A DNA stretch of 64,000 bases from Halorubrum salinarum (GTDB taxonomy: Archaea > Halobacteriota > Halobacteria > Halobacteriales > Haloferacaceae). Within the stretch, counting starts at the first letter, position 1; every line of letters begins with the position of its first letter. Positions 16,891 through 25,684 of this stretch are shown here, in pieces. The notes under the pieces are model-generated. The model ran no database searches. It was not told the DNA's origin and saw only the letters and a program-made list of their open reading frames with translations. The translations under genes were made by a program, and so were the position numbers. The stretch is taken from NCBI RefSeq assembly GCF_013267195.1, contig NZ_CP053941.1, forward strand, positions 186,001-250,000. Direction: 5' to 3'.

Positions 16891-17634
16891 ATGGACGACC
16901 CGTTCGCGGAGCCGTCGAACACCCGGCAGGCCATCCTCGGCGCGGCGTTCCGCGCGCTCTGCGAACACGGGTACGCGAACGTCACGATCCAGCGGATCGG
17001 CGACGAGTTCGACAAGAGCCCGTCGCTCGTGTACCACCACTACGACGGGAAAGACGACCTGCTGCTCGACCTCCTCGGCTTCCTGCTCGACCAGTTCGAG
17101 GCGGCCGTCGCGGACGGGTCCCTCGCGGAGCCGTCGGGCGACGCCGCGGCGGGCGCGGGCGACGACGTGCCGGAGATGGCCCCGGAGGCCTTCGATCGCT
17201 CGGCCCGGGACCAGCTCGACGACTACCTCACGGCGGTCGTCGACCCCGCGTCGCTCGACGATCCGTACGCCCCCGACGAGCGGTTCGTCACGGTGATGAC
17301 GGAGCTCCGCGCGCAGGCCGCGAGCGACGAGGCGTACCGCGACCACTTCGACCGCAGCGACCGCGTCTTCGGCGAGTACCTCGAACGGCTCGTCCGCGAG
17401 GCCGCGGCCGAGGCCGACGGCGACGGGTCACCGGGCCCCGCCGACGACTCGCCCGGACCCGACGCCGTCGACGCCGCCGAGGTGGCCGCGACGCTCCAGA
17501 CGTTCGCGACGGGCGGGATGTTCCGCTGGGCGACGACGAACGGCGGCCCGTGGGTCGCGGGCTCGCGCGCCGGGATCGACCGCTACCTAGAGGCGATGCT
17601 GCCGCTCGTCGACGCGAGCGGCGCGGGAGAATAG
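16891..17634 (+). CDS. TetR/AcrR family transcriptional regulator
   Basis: 247 aa. The N-terminal helix-turn-helix (residues about 10-57; TRQAILGAAFRALCEHGYANVTIQRIGDEF, with the SLVYHHYDGKDDLL recognition part) is typical TetR. The long helical C-terminal ligand domain carries an acidic Gly/Asp/Pro insertion around residues 172-192. It probably represses the divergent COG1361-MMPL operon and itself through the palindrome at 16838-16857. The inducer is unknown, perhaps a hydrophobic cargo of the transporter. Confidence 0.92.
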   Translation: MDDPFAEPSNTRQAILGAAFRALCEHGYANVTIQRIGDEFDKSPSLVYHHYDGKDDLLLDLLGFLLDQFEAAVADGSLAEPSGDAAAGAGDDVPEMAPEAFDRSARDQLDDYLTAVVDPASLDDPYAPDERFVTVMTELRAQAASDEAYRDHFDRSDRVFGEYLERLVREAAAEADGDGSPGPADDSPGPDAVDAAEVAATLQTFATGGMFRWATTNGGPWVAGSRAGIDRYLEAMLPLVDASGAGE

Positions 17635-17649
17635 CGGCCGGAGCCGCGC

Positions 17650-18351
17650 TCAGCGGTCCGTGACGCCCTCGGCGTCCATCCGCGAGACCTCCTCTTCGAG
17701 CCACTCGCGGAGCCACTTCACGCGCTTGATCCGCTGGTGCGCGATGCTCTCGGCGGTGTCGGAGACGACGCGGTCGGTGTGGTCGTGCGCGCGCTGGAGC
17801 ACGCGGTCGACCATCTTCGCGGCGTCCATGTGCGTCCGCGACTCGTACCCCATGCGCAACAGCATGAGGACGGCGCCGTTGGCGCCGACCTTGTCGAGCA
17901 CGTCCGCCTCGATCAGACACCGGCTCTCCAAGGGCACGTCGTCGAGGTCGCCCGTGTACGAGTGGTCGACGACCGCGCCGCACACCTCCTCGATGAACGA
18001 CTCCGGGTAGGAGCCGCGGCTCTGGAGGTACTCGCGGGTGACGCGCGCGCCGGCCTCCGCGTGGACGTCCTGTTCGGCCTCCAGCTTCGCGACGTCGTGG
18101 AAGACGGCCGCGACCCGGACCACGTCGACGTCGGCGCCCTCGGCCTCGGCGATCTCGGTCGCGAGGTCGACGACGTTGAGGATGTGGTTGAAGCGGTACG
18201 ACGCGGAGTGCCAGGGGTACCAGCGCATCCGTCCGCCGTCGTCCTCGCTCTCGACGCTGGCCGCGAGGTAGTCGCGGACGAACCCCTTCATCTCCTCGAA
18301 ATCCTCGTCGCTCACCTCCGTTTCCTTAATTTCGACGCCCACCGGGACCAC
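17650..18351 (-). CDS. HD-domain metal-dependent phosphohydrolase
   Basis: 233 aa with the HD signature spread as expected: His in FNHILNVVDLA, His-Asp in AAVFHDVAKLE, His in VVDHSYTGD and a distal Asp in LIEADVLDKVG. Family members hydrolyse phosphate esters of nucleotides or second messengers; the substrate here is unknown. The first codon is GTG, and a second GTG three codons on is equally possible. It converges with the TetR gene. Confidence 0.85.
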   Translation of the reverse strand: MVPVGVEIKETEVSDEDFEEMKGFVRDYLAASVESEDDGGRMRWYPWHSASYRFNHILNVVDLATEIAEAEGADVDVVRVAAVFHDVAKLEAEQDVHAEAGARVTREYLQSRGSYPESFIEEVCGAVVDHSYTGDLDDVPLESRCLIEADVLDKVGANGAVLMLLRMGYESRTHMDAAKMVDRVLQRAHDHTDRVVSDTAESIAHQRIKRVKWLREWLEEEVSRMDAEGVTDR

Positions 18352-18524
18352 CTCGGGCGAAAAGATCGTGATTCATTACCGTCACCGAGGAGCGTTTCGG
18401 TCTTAGGCGTTACGACGGAGTCTCCGGCCGCTGACGCGGCGGGCGATCGGTCGGGGCGACGCCTCCGCGGCGGGCGGCGGCGCGACGCGGGACGCTTAAC
18501 AGGGTCGGGGGCGCACCGGCGTCT

Positions 18525-19541
18525 ATGCTGAGTCCCTTCGGGAACGACGACCGCGCTCGGTTCCAGCGGGCGGCGGCGGTGAACGTCGCCGGCAACGCGG
18601 TGAAGATCGCGGTCGAGGGCGCCGCGGGGCTCGCGTTCGGCAGCGTCGCGCTGGTCGCCGACGCCGCCCACTCGGTCGCCGACCTCGTCGCGAGCGCGGT
18701 CGTGTTCGTCTGGGGGGGCTCGCGGTACGAGAGCCCGGACGAGACGCACCCGCACGGCCACCAGCGGATCGAGCCGCTGACGGCGCTGTTCGTCGGCGCG
18801 ACGGTCGCGATCCTGGGGCTGCTCCTGCTGCGCGAGTCGGTCAGCGGGCTGGTCGGGTCGGTCGAGGTGACGGCGAGCCCGCTCCTCGTCGGCGCGCTGC
18901 TGTTCGCGATGGCCGACATGTACCTCCTGTACCGGTACACGGAGCTGGTGAACGCCGACCTCGGCTCGACCGCGCTCGACGCGCTCGCCGTGGACTGCCT
19001 CAACGACATCTACACGACGATCGCGGCGCTCGTCGGCGTGTTCGGCGTGTTCCTGAACGTCCCGATCCTCGACCCGGTCGCCGGCGCGCTCGTCAGCCTC
19101 CTCGTCGTGTACCAGGGGGTCGAGATCGGCCGCGAGAACGTCACGTACCTCGTCGGGGCGGCGCCGCCCTCCGGCGACCGCGAGCGCGTCGTCGCCGCGC
19201 TCCGCGACCACCCGGCCGTCGAGGGCGTCCACGACCTCACCGTCTACTACGACGGGACCGACCTGGAGGTCGAGGTCCACGTGGAGGTCGACGGGGAGAT
19301 GACGCTCCGCGCGGCCCACGACGTGGAGACGGACCTCGTCACGAGCCTCCGCGCGCTGGAGGACGTCGGGGACGTCCACGTCCACCTCGACCCGTCCGGC
19401 CTCGGGGAGTGGAAGGACGCGCCGGAGTGGGAGGACGCGGCGGACGGGTCGGACGCGTCGGGAGAGCCGAACCCGTCTGGAGAGCGGGACGCGTCGAGGG
19501 AGCCGGATCCGTCGGGCGGGCCGGACGCGCCGACGGAGTGA
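18525..19541 (+). CDS. Cation diffusion facilitator (divalent metal exporter)
   Basis: 338 aa. Six membrane helices and a cytoplasmic C-terminal domain, with the CDF metal site residues in DAAHSVADL (His49, Asp53) and in the ALAVDCLNDIYTT helix. Family members export Zn, Mn, Fe or similar ions in exchange for protons. The last 45 or so residues are an Asp/Glu/Pro/Ser tail (GEPNPSGERDASREPDPSGG) that is probably disordered and specific to halophiles. The metal is not predictable here. Confidence 0.92.
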   Translation: MLSPFGNDDRARFQRAAAVNVAGNAVKIAVEGAAGLAFGSVALVADAAHSVADLVASAVVFVWGGSRYESPDETHPHGHQRIEPLTALFVGATVAILGLLLLRESVSGLVGSVEVTASPLLVGALLFAMADMYLLYRYTELVNADLGSTALDALAVDCLNDIYTTIAALVGVFGVFLNVPILDPVAGALVSLLVVYQGVEIGRENVTYLVGAAPPSGDRERVVAALRDHPAVEGVHDLTVYYDGTDLEVEVHVEVDGEMTLRAAHDVETDLVTSLRALEDVGDVHVHLDPSGLGEWKDAPEWEDAADGSDASGEPNPSGERDASREPDPSGGPDAPTE

Positions 19542-19622
19542 GGCGGGTCGACCGTGCGGTCGCTCGAGGTCCGAGGCCGCCGGGGGCGTGCGGGTTTTGC
19601 CCGTCCGTCCCCTAGATCGGGT

Positions 19623-20351
19623 ATGCTGAAACGCCGCTGGCTGGAGATGACGTGGCGGGACGGACTGTTCGCGCACTGGCCCGTCGACCCGTCGACCGTC
19701 GCCGCGGCGCTGCCGGAGGGCCTGTCGGTCGCGACCCACGACGGCGACGCCTACCTCGGGGTCGTCCCGTTCGTGATGGACGACATCCGCCCGCGGGGCG
19801 TGCCGGCGGGGCTGTCGTTCCCCGAACTCAACCTCCGGACCTACGTCGAGGGACCGAACGGGCCCGGCGTCTACTTCCACAGCCTCGACGCGGACGACCG
19901 GCTCGGCGTCGCGGTCGCCCGCGGGCTGTTCCGGCTCCCCTACTACCGCGCCGAGACGGACGTTCGACACCCGGGGGCGTGGGACGGGGGCGGCGCCGAG
20001 GGCGCGGACGCGGACCGCGCCGTGCGGTTCGCGAGCCGCCGCGTCCACGACGGCGCCCCGCACGCGCGGTTCGACGCGACGTACGCCCCGGCCGGCGAGG
20101 CGTTCACGCCGGAACCGGGGTCGCTGCCGGCGTTCCTCACGGAGAACTACCGCTTCTACACCGCCGGCTCCGGCGGGCGGCTGTACGTCGGCGAGATCGA
20201 ACACGAGCCGTGGACGCTGCGCCCGGCCGCGGCGGAGATCCGGGCGAACACGCTGTTCGCGGCCAACGGGTTCGACGACCCCGACGGCGAGCCGCTGCTC
20301 CACTACGCCGAGCCGATCGCGGTCACCGCGGACCGGATCCGCCGGGTCTGA
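19623..20351 (+). CDS. DUF2071 (YqjF-like) protein
   Basis: 242 aa. It starts MLKRRWLEMTWRDGLFAHWPVDP, the characteristic DUF2071 opening, and carries conserved VPFVMDDIRPRG, ELNLRTYV and GVYFHSLDAD segments; it ends with the FLTENYRFY and EPWTLRPA motifs. The function of the family is unknown. The ATG at 19623 is chosen for the family N-terminus; in-frame sequence upstream is Arg/Gly-rich. It converges with glutamate dehydrogenase. Confidence 0.85.
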   Translation: MLKRRWLEMTWRDGLFAHWPVDPSTVAAALPEGLSVATHDGDAYLGVVPFVMDDIRPRGVPAGLSFPELNLRTYVEGPNGPGVYFHSLDADDRLGVAVARGLFRLPYYRAETDVRHPGAWDGGGAEGADADRAVRFASRRVHDGAPHARFDATYAPAGEAFTPEPGSLPAFLTENYRFYTAGSGGRLYVGEIEHEPWTLRPAAAEIRANTLFAANGFDDPDGEPLLHYAEPIAVTADRIRRV

Positions 20352-20388
20352 GGGCCGCGGGGCGTTCGCCCCGGCCGCGCGCGACTCG

Positions 20389-21678
20389 CTACGGGAAGAG
20401 CCCGCGGTACTCGTGGGCCTTCGCCGTGCGCTCCAAGGCGAGCGTGTACGCCGCGGTCCGCAGGTCGGGCAGCTCCTTCTCGTCGTACTGGTCGATCGTC
20501 TTGTCGAACGCGCTCCCGATGCGGCGCTCGAGCTCGGCGTTGACGGTCTCCAGCGGCCACGAGAACTCCTGGGCGTTCTGGACCCACTCCAGGTACGAGA
20601 CGATGACGCCGCCCGCGTTCGCGAGGATGTCCGGGACGACCTGGATGTCGCGCTCGGTGAGGACCTCGTCGGCGGCGACCGTCGTCGGCCCGTTCGCGGC
20701 CTCGACGACCGCTGAGGCCCGGAGGTCGTCGACGTTGTCGGCGGTGATCACGCCCTCGACGGCGGCCGGGATGAGCACGTCGACGTCGAGGGTGAGCAGC
20801 TCCGCGTTGGTGATCCGGTCGGGGTCGTCCCAGCTCGACCCGTCCGCGTTCCCCCGGTACTCGCCCGCGACGTACTCCTCGATCAGGCCGCCGGCGTCGA
20901 CGTGCGCGCCGAGCGCCGCCACGTCGAGGCCGTCCGGGTCGTAGGCCGCGGCGGAGACGTCCGAGGTCGCGACCACGTTGGCGCCGGCCTCGTCGAGGAG
21001 CCGGGCCGCGTTCGACCCGACGTTGCCGAACCCCTGGATCGCGACGGAGGCGTCGGAGAGGTCGCGGTCGAGGTACTCGAAGAGCCGCTCGGTGACGAGC
21101 GAGACGCCGCGACCGGTCGCCTCCACGCGGCCCGGCGTCCCGCCGATCTCCAGCGGCTTCCCGGTGACGACCTGCGGGACGGAGTACCCCTCGTACATCG
21201 AGTAGGTGTCCATCATCCACGCCATCGTCTGGGGGTTCGTGTTCATGTCGGGCGCGGGCACGTCGATCTCGGGGCCGATCATCCGGCGGATCCCCTCGGT
21301 GTACCGCCGGGTGAGCCGTTCGAGGTCGCGGTCGGTGAGGTCCTTCGGCTCGCAGATCACGCCGCCCTTCGCGCCGCCGTAGGGGAGGTCGACGAGCGCC
21401 GTCTTCCACGTCATCCAGCCGGCGAGCGCCTCGACCTCGCGCTGGGTGACCGACGGATGGAACCGGACGCCGCCCTTGAACGGACCGCGGGCGCTGTCGA
21501 ACTGACAGCGGTACCCCTCGAACACCTCGACTTCGCCGGACTCCAGCTCCACGGGGAGCGTCACCTTCAGCGTGCGCTCCGGGTGCTTGAGCCGCTCGAA
21601 CACCCCGTGGTCCACGTCTGCGTACTCCTCGGCGCGGTCCATCTGGGCGAGCATGTTCTGGAACGGGTCGTCGGCCAT
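20389..21678 (-). CDS. gdh: Glutamate dehydrogenase
   Basis: 429 aa, hexameric Glu/Leu/Phe/Val dehydrogenase family. Interconverts glutamate and 2-oxoglutarate plus ammonia with NAD(P). The substrate-binding segment GGVRFHPSVT and catalytic Lys in LPYGGAKGG are present, as are PAPDMNT and the coenzyme Rossmann motif GFGNVGS. The start is taken at the ATG (MADDPFQNML) rather than the GTG three codons upstream. Haloarchaea often have several paralogues; which coenzyme this one uses is not clear. Confidence 0.95.
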   Translation of the reverse strand: MADDPFQNMLAQMDRAEEYADVDHGVFERLKHPERTLKVTLPVELESGEVEVFEGYRCQFDSARGPFKGGVRFHPSVTQREVEALAGWMTWKTALVDLPYGGAKGGVICEPKDLTDRDLERLTRRYTEGIRRMIGPEIDVPAPDMNTNPQTMAWMMDTYSMYEGYSVPQVVTGKPLEIGGTPGRVEATGRGVSLVTERLFEYLDRDLSDASVAIQGFGNVGSNAARLLDEAGANVVATSDVSAAAYDPDGLDVAALGAHVDAGGLIEEYVAGEYRGNADGSSWDDPDRITNAELLTLDVDVLIPAAVEGVITADNVDDLRASAVVEAANGPTTVAADEVLTERDIQVVPDILANAGGVIVSYLEWVQNAQEFSWPLETVNAELERRIGSAFDKTIDQYDEKELPDLRTAAYTLALERTAKAHEYRGLFP

Positions 21679-21818
21679 GGCCGGCACGACTCCGTCGCCC
21701 GTGATATCGGTTTCGGCAAGTATCGCCTCCGAGAGAGATCCTCTCGCACGGCGGTCGGGCCGAGTTCCACCGTGCGGTTCCGACCGGACTTATACGTCGG
21801 GCCCCTCAATCGCCCCCC

Positions 21819-21854
21819 ATGACACACGGACGTGCGACGGGGGACCGTCGATGA
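21819..21854 (+). CDS. Putative 11-codon leader ORF upstream of the PH-domain gene
   Basis: ATG at 21819 opens MTHGRATGDRR and stops at a TGA that overlaps the next start (ATGA, 21851-21854). A TATA-like TTATACG begins 29 bases before 21819, so a leaderless mRNA would begin exactly at this tiny frame, not at the PH-domain gene. It is the second such ATGA-linked leader in the window. Confidence 0.35.
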   Translation: MTHGRATGDRR

Positions 21855-22315
21855 CGGCACAGACGCTCCACCCCCGGGTCCAGATCGTGTGGGTCCTCCG
21901 CGCGGTGCTGCTGTCGGCGCTCGTGACCGCCCCGTTCGCCGGCGGCGCGTACCTCGAGTACCTCCCGCGATGGGCGCCGGTCGCCGTCGGCGCCGTCGTC
22001 CTGACGCTGACCGTCGCGCACGCGCTGCTCCGGTACCGACGCTGGAGCTACGAGATCCGCGAGGACGCCATCTACCTCGACCGCGGCGTGCTCACGCAGG
22101 TGCGGACGACGGTGCCGCTGGTGCGCATCCAGCACGTCGACTCCCGCCGCGGGCCGATCGAGCGGACCGTCGGGCTCGCCTCCTGCGTGGTGTACACCGC
22201 CGGGTCGCGCGGCGCCGACGTGCGGATCCCGGGGCTGACGCCGGACGGCGCGAGCGACCTCCGCGAGGAGCTGAAGCGGCTGGCGATCCGCGCCGACGGG
22301 GAGGACGCGGTGTGA
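21851..22315 (+). CDS. PH-domain membrane protein (DUF304/YdbS-like)
   Basis: 154 aa. Two membrane helices (about 10-33 and 40-58) are followed by a bacterial pleckstrin-homology domain (YEIREDAIYLDRGVLTQVRTTVPLVRIQHVDSRRGPIERTVG). Homologues pair with a larger YdbT-like protein in the membrane; the molecular function is unknown. It overlaps the next gene by GTGA (22312-22315), so translation is coupled. A short leader ORF precedes it. Confidence 0.88.
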   Translation: MTAQTLHPRVQIVWVLRAVLLSALVTAPFAGGAYLEYLPRWAPVAVGAVVLTLTVAHALLRYRRWSYEIREDAIYLDRGVLTQVRTTVPLVRIQHVDSRRGPIERTVGLASCVVYTAGSRGADVRIPGLTPDGASDLREELKRLAIRADGEDAV

Positions 22316-24339
22316 AGCTGGCGCCGCAGTCGGTCCCGTACCGCGCGCTCCAGAAGGCGGCCGGAACCGCCGTCGCGCTGTTCGTGATCGTGAACAGCGG
22401 CGGGTTCGGCCTCCCCCTCGCGGTCGGCGGCGGGGCCGCCATCCTCCTCGCGATGTTCGCCTACGAGGTCGCGTACTACCGCCGGTTCGAGTACGTCCTC
22501 ACCGAGGACACCCTCGACATCTCCTCCGGCGTCATCTCCCGCCGCGAGCGCGAGATCCCGTACCGGCGGATACAGAACGTCGACGTGAGCCGGAGCGTGA
22601 TCCAGCGCGCCATCGGCGTCGCCGCAGTCGACCTAGAGACCGCCGGCGGCTCCAGCACCGAGGGGTCGATCCGGTTCGTCACGCCCGACGAGGCGACCCG
22701 GCTCCAGCGCGAGGTCCAGCGCCGGAAGGCCGGGGGCGCGCGGCCCGAGGAGGCCGGCGAGGGATCGTCGGCCGACGTGGACGCGGTCGAGGCCGGCCGC
22801 GAGGACGCGTTCGCGCCCGACGAGGAGGAGCTGTTCGCCATCTCGCCGAGCGAGCTGGCCTTAGTCGGGGCGCTCTCGTTCGACGGGCGCCTGATCGGAC
22901 TCCTGGCGTTCCTGAGCTCCGGGTCGTTCCCGGTGCTGTCGAGCTTCCTGCCGGAGACGTCGGCCGCCGCGCTCACCGCGACGGCGTTCGTCGGCGTGGC
23001 GGCGCTGTTCATCGCGTCGTGGCTCATCGGCGCGGGCGTCGCCTTCTCGAACTACTACGGCTTCCGGCTCTCCCGCGCCGGCGACGAACTCCGGTACGAG
23101 CGCGGGCTGTTCCGGCGGTACAGCGGGTCGATCCCGACCGAGAAGGTCCAGACGCTGCGGATCACGGACAACCCCGCCAAGCGCGCGCTCGGCTACGCGA
23201 GCCTCTCCATCGAGACCGCGGGGTACGCCCCCGGGCAGAGCGCGGAGTCCGGCAACCAGTCCGCGGTGCCCATCGCCGCGACCGACCGCGTCTACCGGCT
23301 CGCACACGAGATAGAGTCGTTCGGCACCCCCGATTTCAACCGGCCGCCGAAGCGCATCCGGTGGCGGTACGTCATCCGGTACGCGCTGCTCGTCGGCGTC
23401 CTCACGGGGATCGCGTACGGCGTGAACTGGTACGTCTCGCCGTCGCTGCCGTGGTACGCGGTCGCCGCACTCCTCCTCGTCGCGCCACCCGCGGCGCACC
23501 TGAAGTGGAAGCACCGCGGCTACTGGGTCGGGGAGGACCACCTGCTCACGCGGAACGGCTTCTGGAGCCGGACCGTCGCCGTCGTCCCGTACTACCGGAT
23601 CCAGAACGTGATCGACAGCCGCACCGTGTTCCAGCGCCGGTGGGGCGTCGCGACGGTCGTCGCCGACACGGCGGGGACCGGCTCGCTGACCGGCAGCGAC
23701 GCCGCCGCGGTCGACTTCGAGGTGGCCGAGGCCGAGGCGCTAGAAGAGACGCTGACCGAGCGCCTCGCGACCGCCGTCGCGGAGCGGCGCGGCGCCGGGA
23801 CCGACCGCTTCGAGTGGTTCGACGGGAACGTCGACGCCGACGAGAGCGGCGACGAGGACAACGGCCCCGACGCGGACGCCGCCGATCCCGACGCGGACAT
23901 CGACGGGGCGCCCGCACCCGGCGACGACGACCCCGACGCGGACCTCGACGAGACGGCGCCCGATCCGACGCCGTCGGTCCCGGACGCCGACGAGACGACG
24001 GACGACGACGCGCCCGACATCCCCGAAGACGGCGTCGTCCGCCCGGACTTCTCGCCGAGCGACCGCGACTACTCGGAGCCCGCGGAGCGCATCGACACCG
24101 GCGAGTACGCGGTCGACCAGAACCCGTCGGACGCCGACGTGGCGCACGGGCCGAACGCGGACAGTGGTAGCGACGGGACCGAGGTAGACGACGACCGCGA
24201 CGAGGATAGGGAAAGAGACCGCGACGGCACGGATGGCGGTCGGGCGGACGCCAACGGCGAAGGTTCTGAGGGTGATGGGGGTGATCCCGACGGCGATGGC
24301 GACGACCCCGAGGGCGACGGGACCGATTCGCGGACCTGA
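22312..24339 (+). CDS. Large PH-domain membrane protein (YdbT-like) with acidic tail
   Basis: 675 aa starting at GTG. It carries three PH-like (bPH_2) domains, each following a membrane-helix pair: FEYVLTEDTLDISSGVISRREREIPYRRIQNVDVSRS-like, ELRYERGLFRRYSGSIPTEKVQTLRI-like and DHLLTRNGFWSRTVAVVPYYRIQNVIDSR-like segments. After about residue 500 comes a long Asp/Glu/Gly tail, almost certainly disordered. It is coupled to the smaller PH-domain gene, as in the bacterial ydbS-ydbT pair. Its role is unknown; a membrane complex is inferred. Confidence 0.85.
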   Translation: MKLAPQSVPYRALQKAAGTAVALFVIVNSGGFGLPLAVGGGAAILLAMFAYEVAYYRRFEYVLTEDTLDISSGVISRREREIPYRRIQNVDVSRSVIQRAIGVAAVDLETAGGSSTEGSIRFVTPDEATRLQREVQRRKAGGARPEEAGEGSSADVDAVEAGREDAFAPDEEELFAISPSELALVGALSFDGRLIGLLAFLSSGSFPVLSSFLPETSAAALTATAFVGVAALFIASWLIGAGVAFSNYYGFRLSRAGDELRYERGLFRRYSGSIPTEKVQTLRITDNPAKRALGYASLSIETAGYAPGQSAESGNQSAVPIAATDRVYRLAHEIESFGTPDFNRPPKRIRWRYVIRYALLVGVLTGIAYGVNWYVSPSLPWYAVAALLLVAPPAAHLKWKHRGYWVGEDHLLTRNGFWSRTVAVVPYYRIQNVIDSRTVFQRRWGVATVVADTAGTGSLTGSDAAAVDFEVAEAEALEETLTERLATAVAERRGAGTDRFEWFDGNVDADESGDEDNGPDADAADPDADIDGAPAPGDDDPDADLDETAPDPTPSVPDADETTDDDAPDIPEDGVVRPDFSPSDRDYSEPAERIDTGEYAVDQNPSDADVAHGPNADSGSDGTEVDDDRDEDRERDRDGTDGGRADANGEGSEGDGGDPDGDGDDPEGDGTDSRT

Positions 24340-24361
24340 CCGACGGGACCGATCCGCGGAC

Positions 24362-25507
24362 CTACTCGTCGAGCAGCTGCTGGGCGATCGTGTTGCGCAG
24401 CACTTCGCTCGTCCCCTCGTAGATCTCCGAGAGCTTCGCGTCGCGGTAGAAGCGCTCGGCGGGGAAGTCCTTAGTGTAGCCGTAGCCGCCGTGGATCTGG
24501 ATCCCCTCGTTGGCGACCTCGCGGGCGATCTCCGAGGCGTACAGCTTCGCCTGCGCGGCCTCCTTGATGTAGTCGTCGTCGCGCATCTTCAGGTCGGCGG
24601 CCTCGTGCATCAGCAGTTCCGCGGCGCGGGCCTTGGTGTCCATGTCCGCGAGCTTGTGCTGGATGGCCTGGAAGTCGCTGATCGGGCGGTCGAACTGCTC
24701 GCGCTGCTGGGCGTACGACTTTGCCTCGTCGAGGGCAGCGCGCGCGATCCCGACCGACCGGGCCGCGATGGTGATCCGGCCGCCGTTGAGCGTCTTCAGC
24801 GCGTGGACGAACCCCTCGCCCTCCTCGCCGAGCCGGCGCTCCTCCGGGATCCACATGTCGTCGAACCGGAGCTCCGCGGTCGGACACCCCTTGTCCCCGA
24901 GCTTGTCCTCCGTCCCCTCGACGACGAACCCGTCGTCCTCCTCCGGACGCACGATGAACGACGAGATGCCCTTCCGGCCGGCGTCGGGGTCGGTCTTGGC
25001 GAACAGCGTGACCGTGTCGGCGACGGAGCCGTTCGAGATCCAGAGCTTCCCGCCGTTGACGAGGTAGCCGTCCCCGTCGCGCTCCGCGGTCGTCGACATC
25101 GCGGGCACGTCCGACCCGGCCTCGGCCTCCGAGAGCGCGAACGCGCCGATGTCCTCGGCGGTGTTCAGGGCGGTGAGGTACTCCTCCTTCTGGGCCTCGT
25201 CGCCGAACTCGTAGAGCATGTTCCCGGCCAGCGACGTGTGGGCCGCGACGACGGTGCCGAGCCCGCCGGAGCCGCGGGAGATCTCTTCGAGCCCGATCGC
25301 GTAGCTGTGGTAGTCGAGGCCGGCGCCCTCGTACTCGACGGGGAACGGCATGCCCATGAGTCCGAGGTCGGCCATCTCCTCGACCAAGTCCGCGGGGAAC
25401 TCGTCGGTCTCGTCGATCTCGGCCGCGCGGGGGACGACCTCCTCGTCGACGAACTCCGCGACGGTGTCGCGGATCTGACGCTGCTCTTCGGTGAGCGTGA
25501 ACTCCAT
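24362..25507 (-). CDS. Acyl-CoA dehydrogenase
   Basis: 381 aa flavoprotein catalysing the first oxidation in acyl-CoA breakdown. FAD/substrate-binding segments GAFALSEAEAGSD and LWISNG are present, and the C-terminal part contains GGYGYTKDFPAERFYRDAK followed by the catalytic Glu in EIYEGTSEV, the usual place for short-chain enzymes. Chain-length preference cannot be set. It converges with the PH-domain operon. Confidence 0.95.
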   Translation of the reverse strand: MEFTLTEEQRQIRDTVAEFVDEEVVPRAAEIDETDEFPADLVEEMADLGLMGMPFPVEYEGAGLDYHSYAIGLEEISRGSGGLGTVVAAHTSLAGNMLYEFGDEAQKEEYLTALNTAEDIGAFALSEAEAGSDVPAMSTTAERDGDGYLVNGGKLWISNGSVADTVTLFAKTDPDAGRKGISSFIVRPEEDDGFVVEGTEDKLGDKGCPTAELRFDDMWIPEERRLGEEGEGFVHALKTLNGGRITIAARSVGIARAALDEAKSYAQQREQFDRPISDFQAIQHKLADMDTKARAAELLMHEAADLKMRDDDYIKEAAQAKLYASEIAREVANEGIQIHGGYGYTKDFPAERFYRDAKLSEIYEGTSEVLRNTIAQQLLDE

Positions 25508-25684
25508 GCCGGAGCCTTCGGCCGGGCGGACTTAGCCGTTTCCACACGGTTGTACACGGGTCGGCGGTTCGTCGGCGCCGACGGGGACCGAGTCGTGCGG
25601 TTTCGCCGCCGCGAGCGGCGATCGACGCGCGGCCGCCGTTCCACGAGGCTTTTTATGCGTTGTGCCGTAAACACCGGCAACTGA

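Noticed and set aside
18923-18940. TACCGGTA palindrome resembling the TACC-N4-GGTA motif
   Set aside because: It has no spacer and lies inside the CDF coding sequence, so it is not counted as a site.
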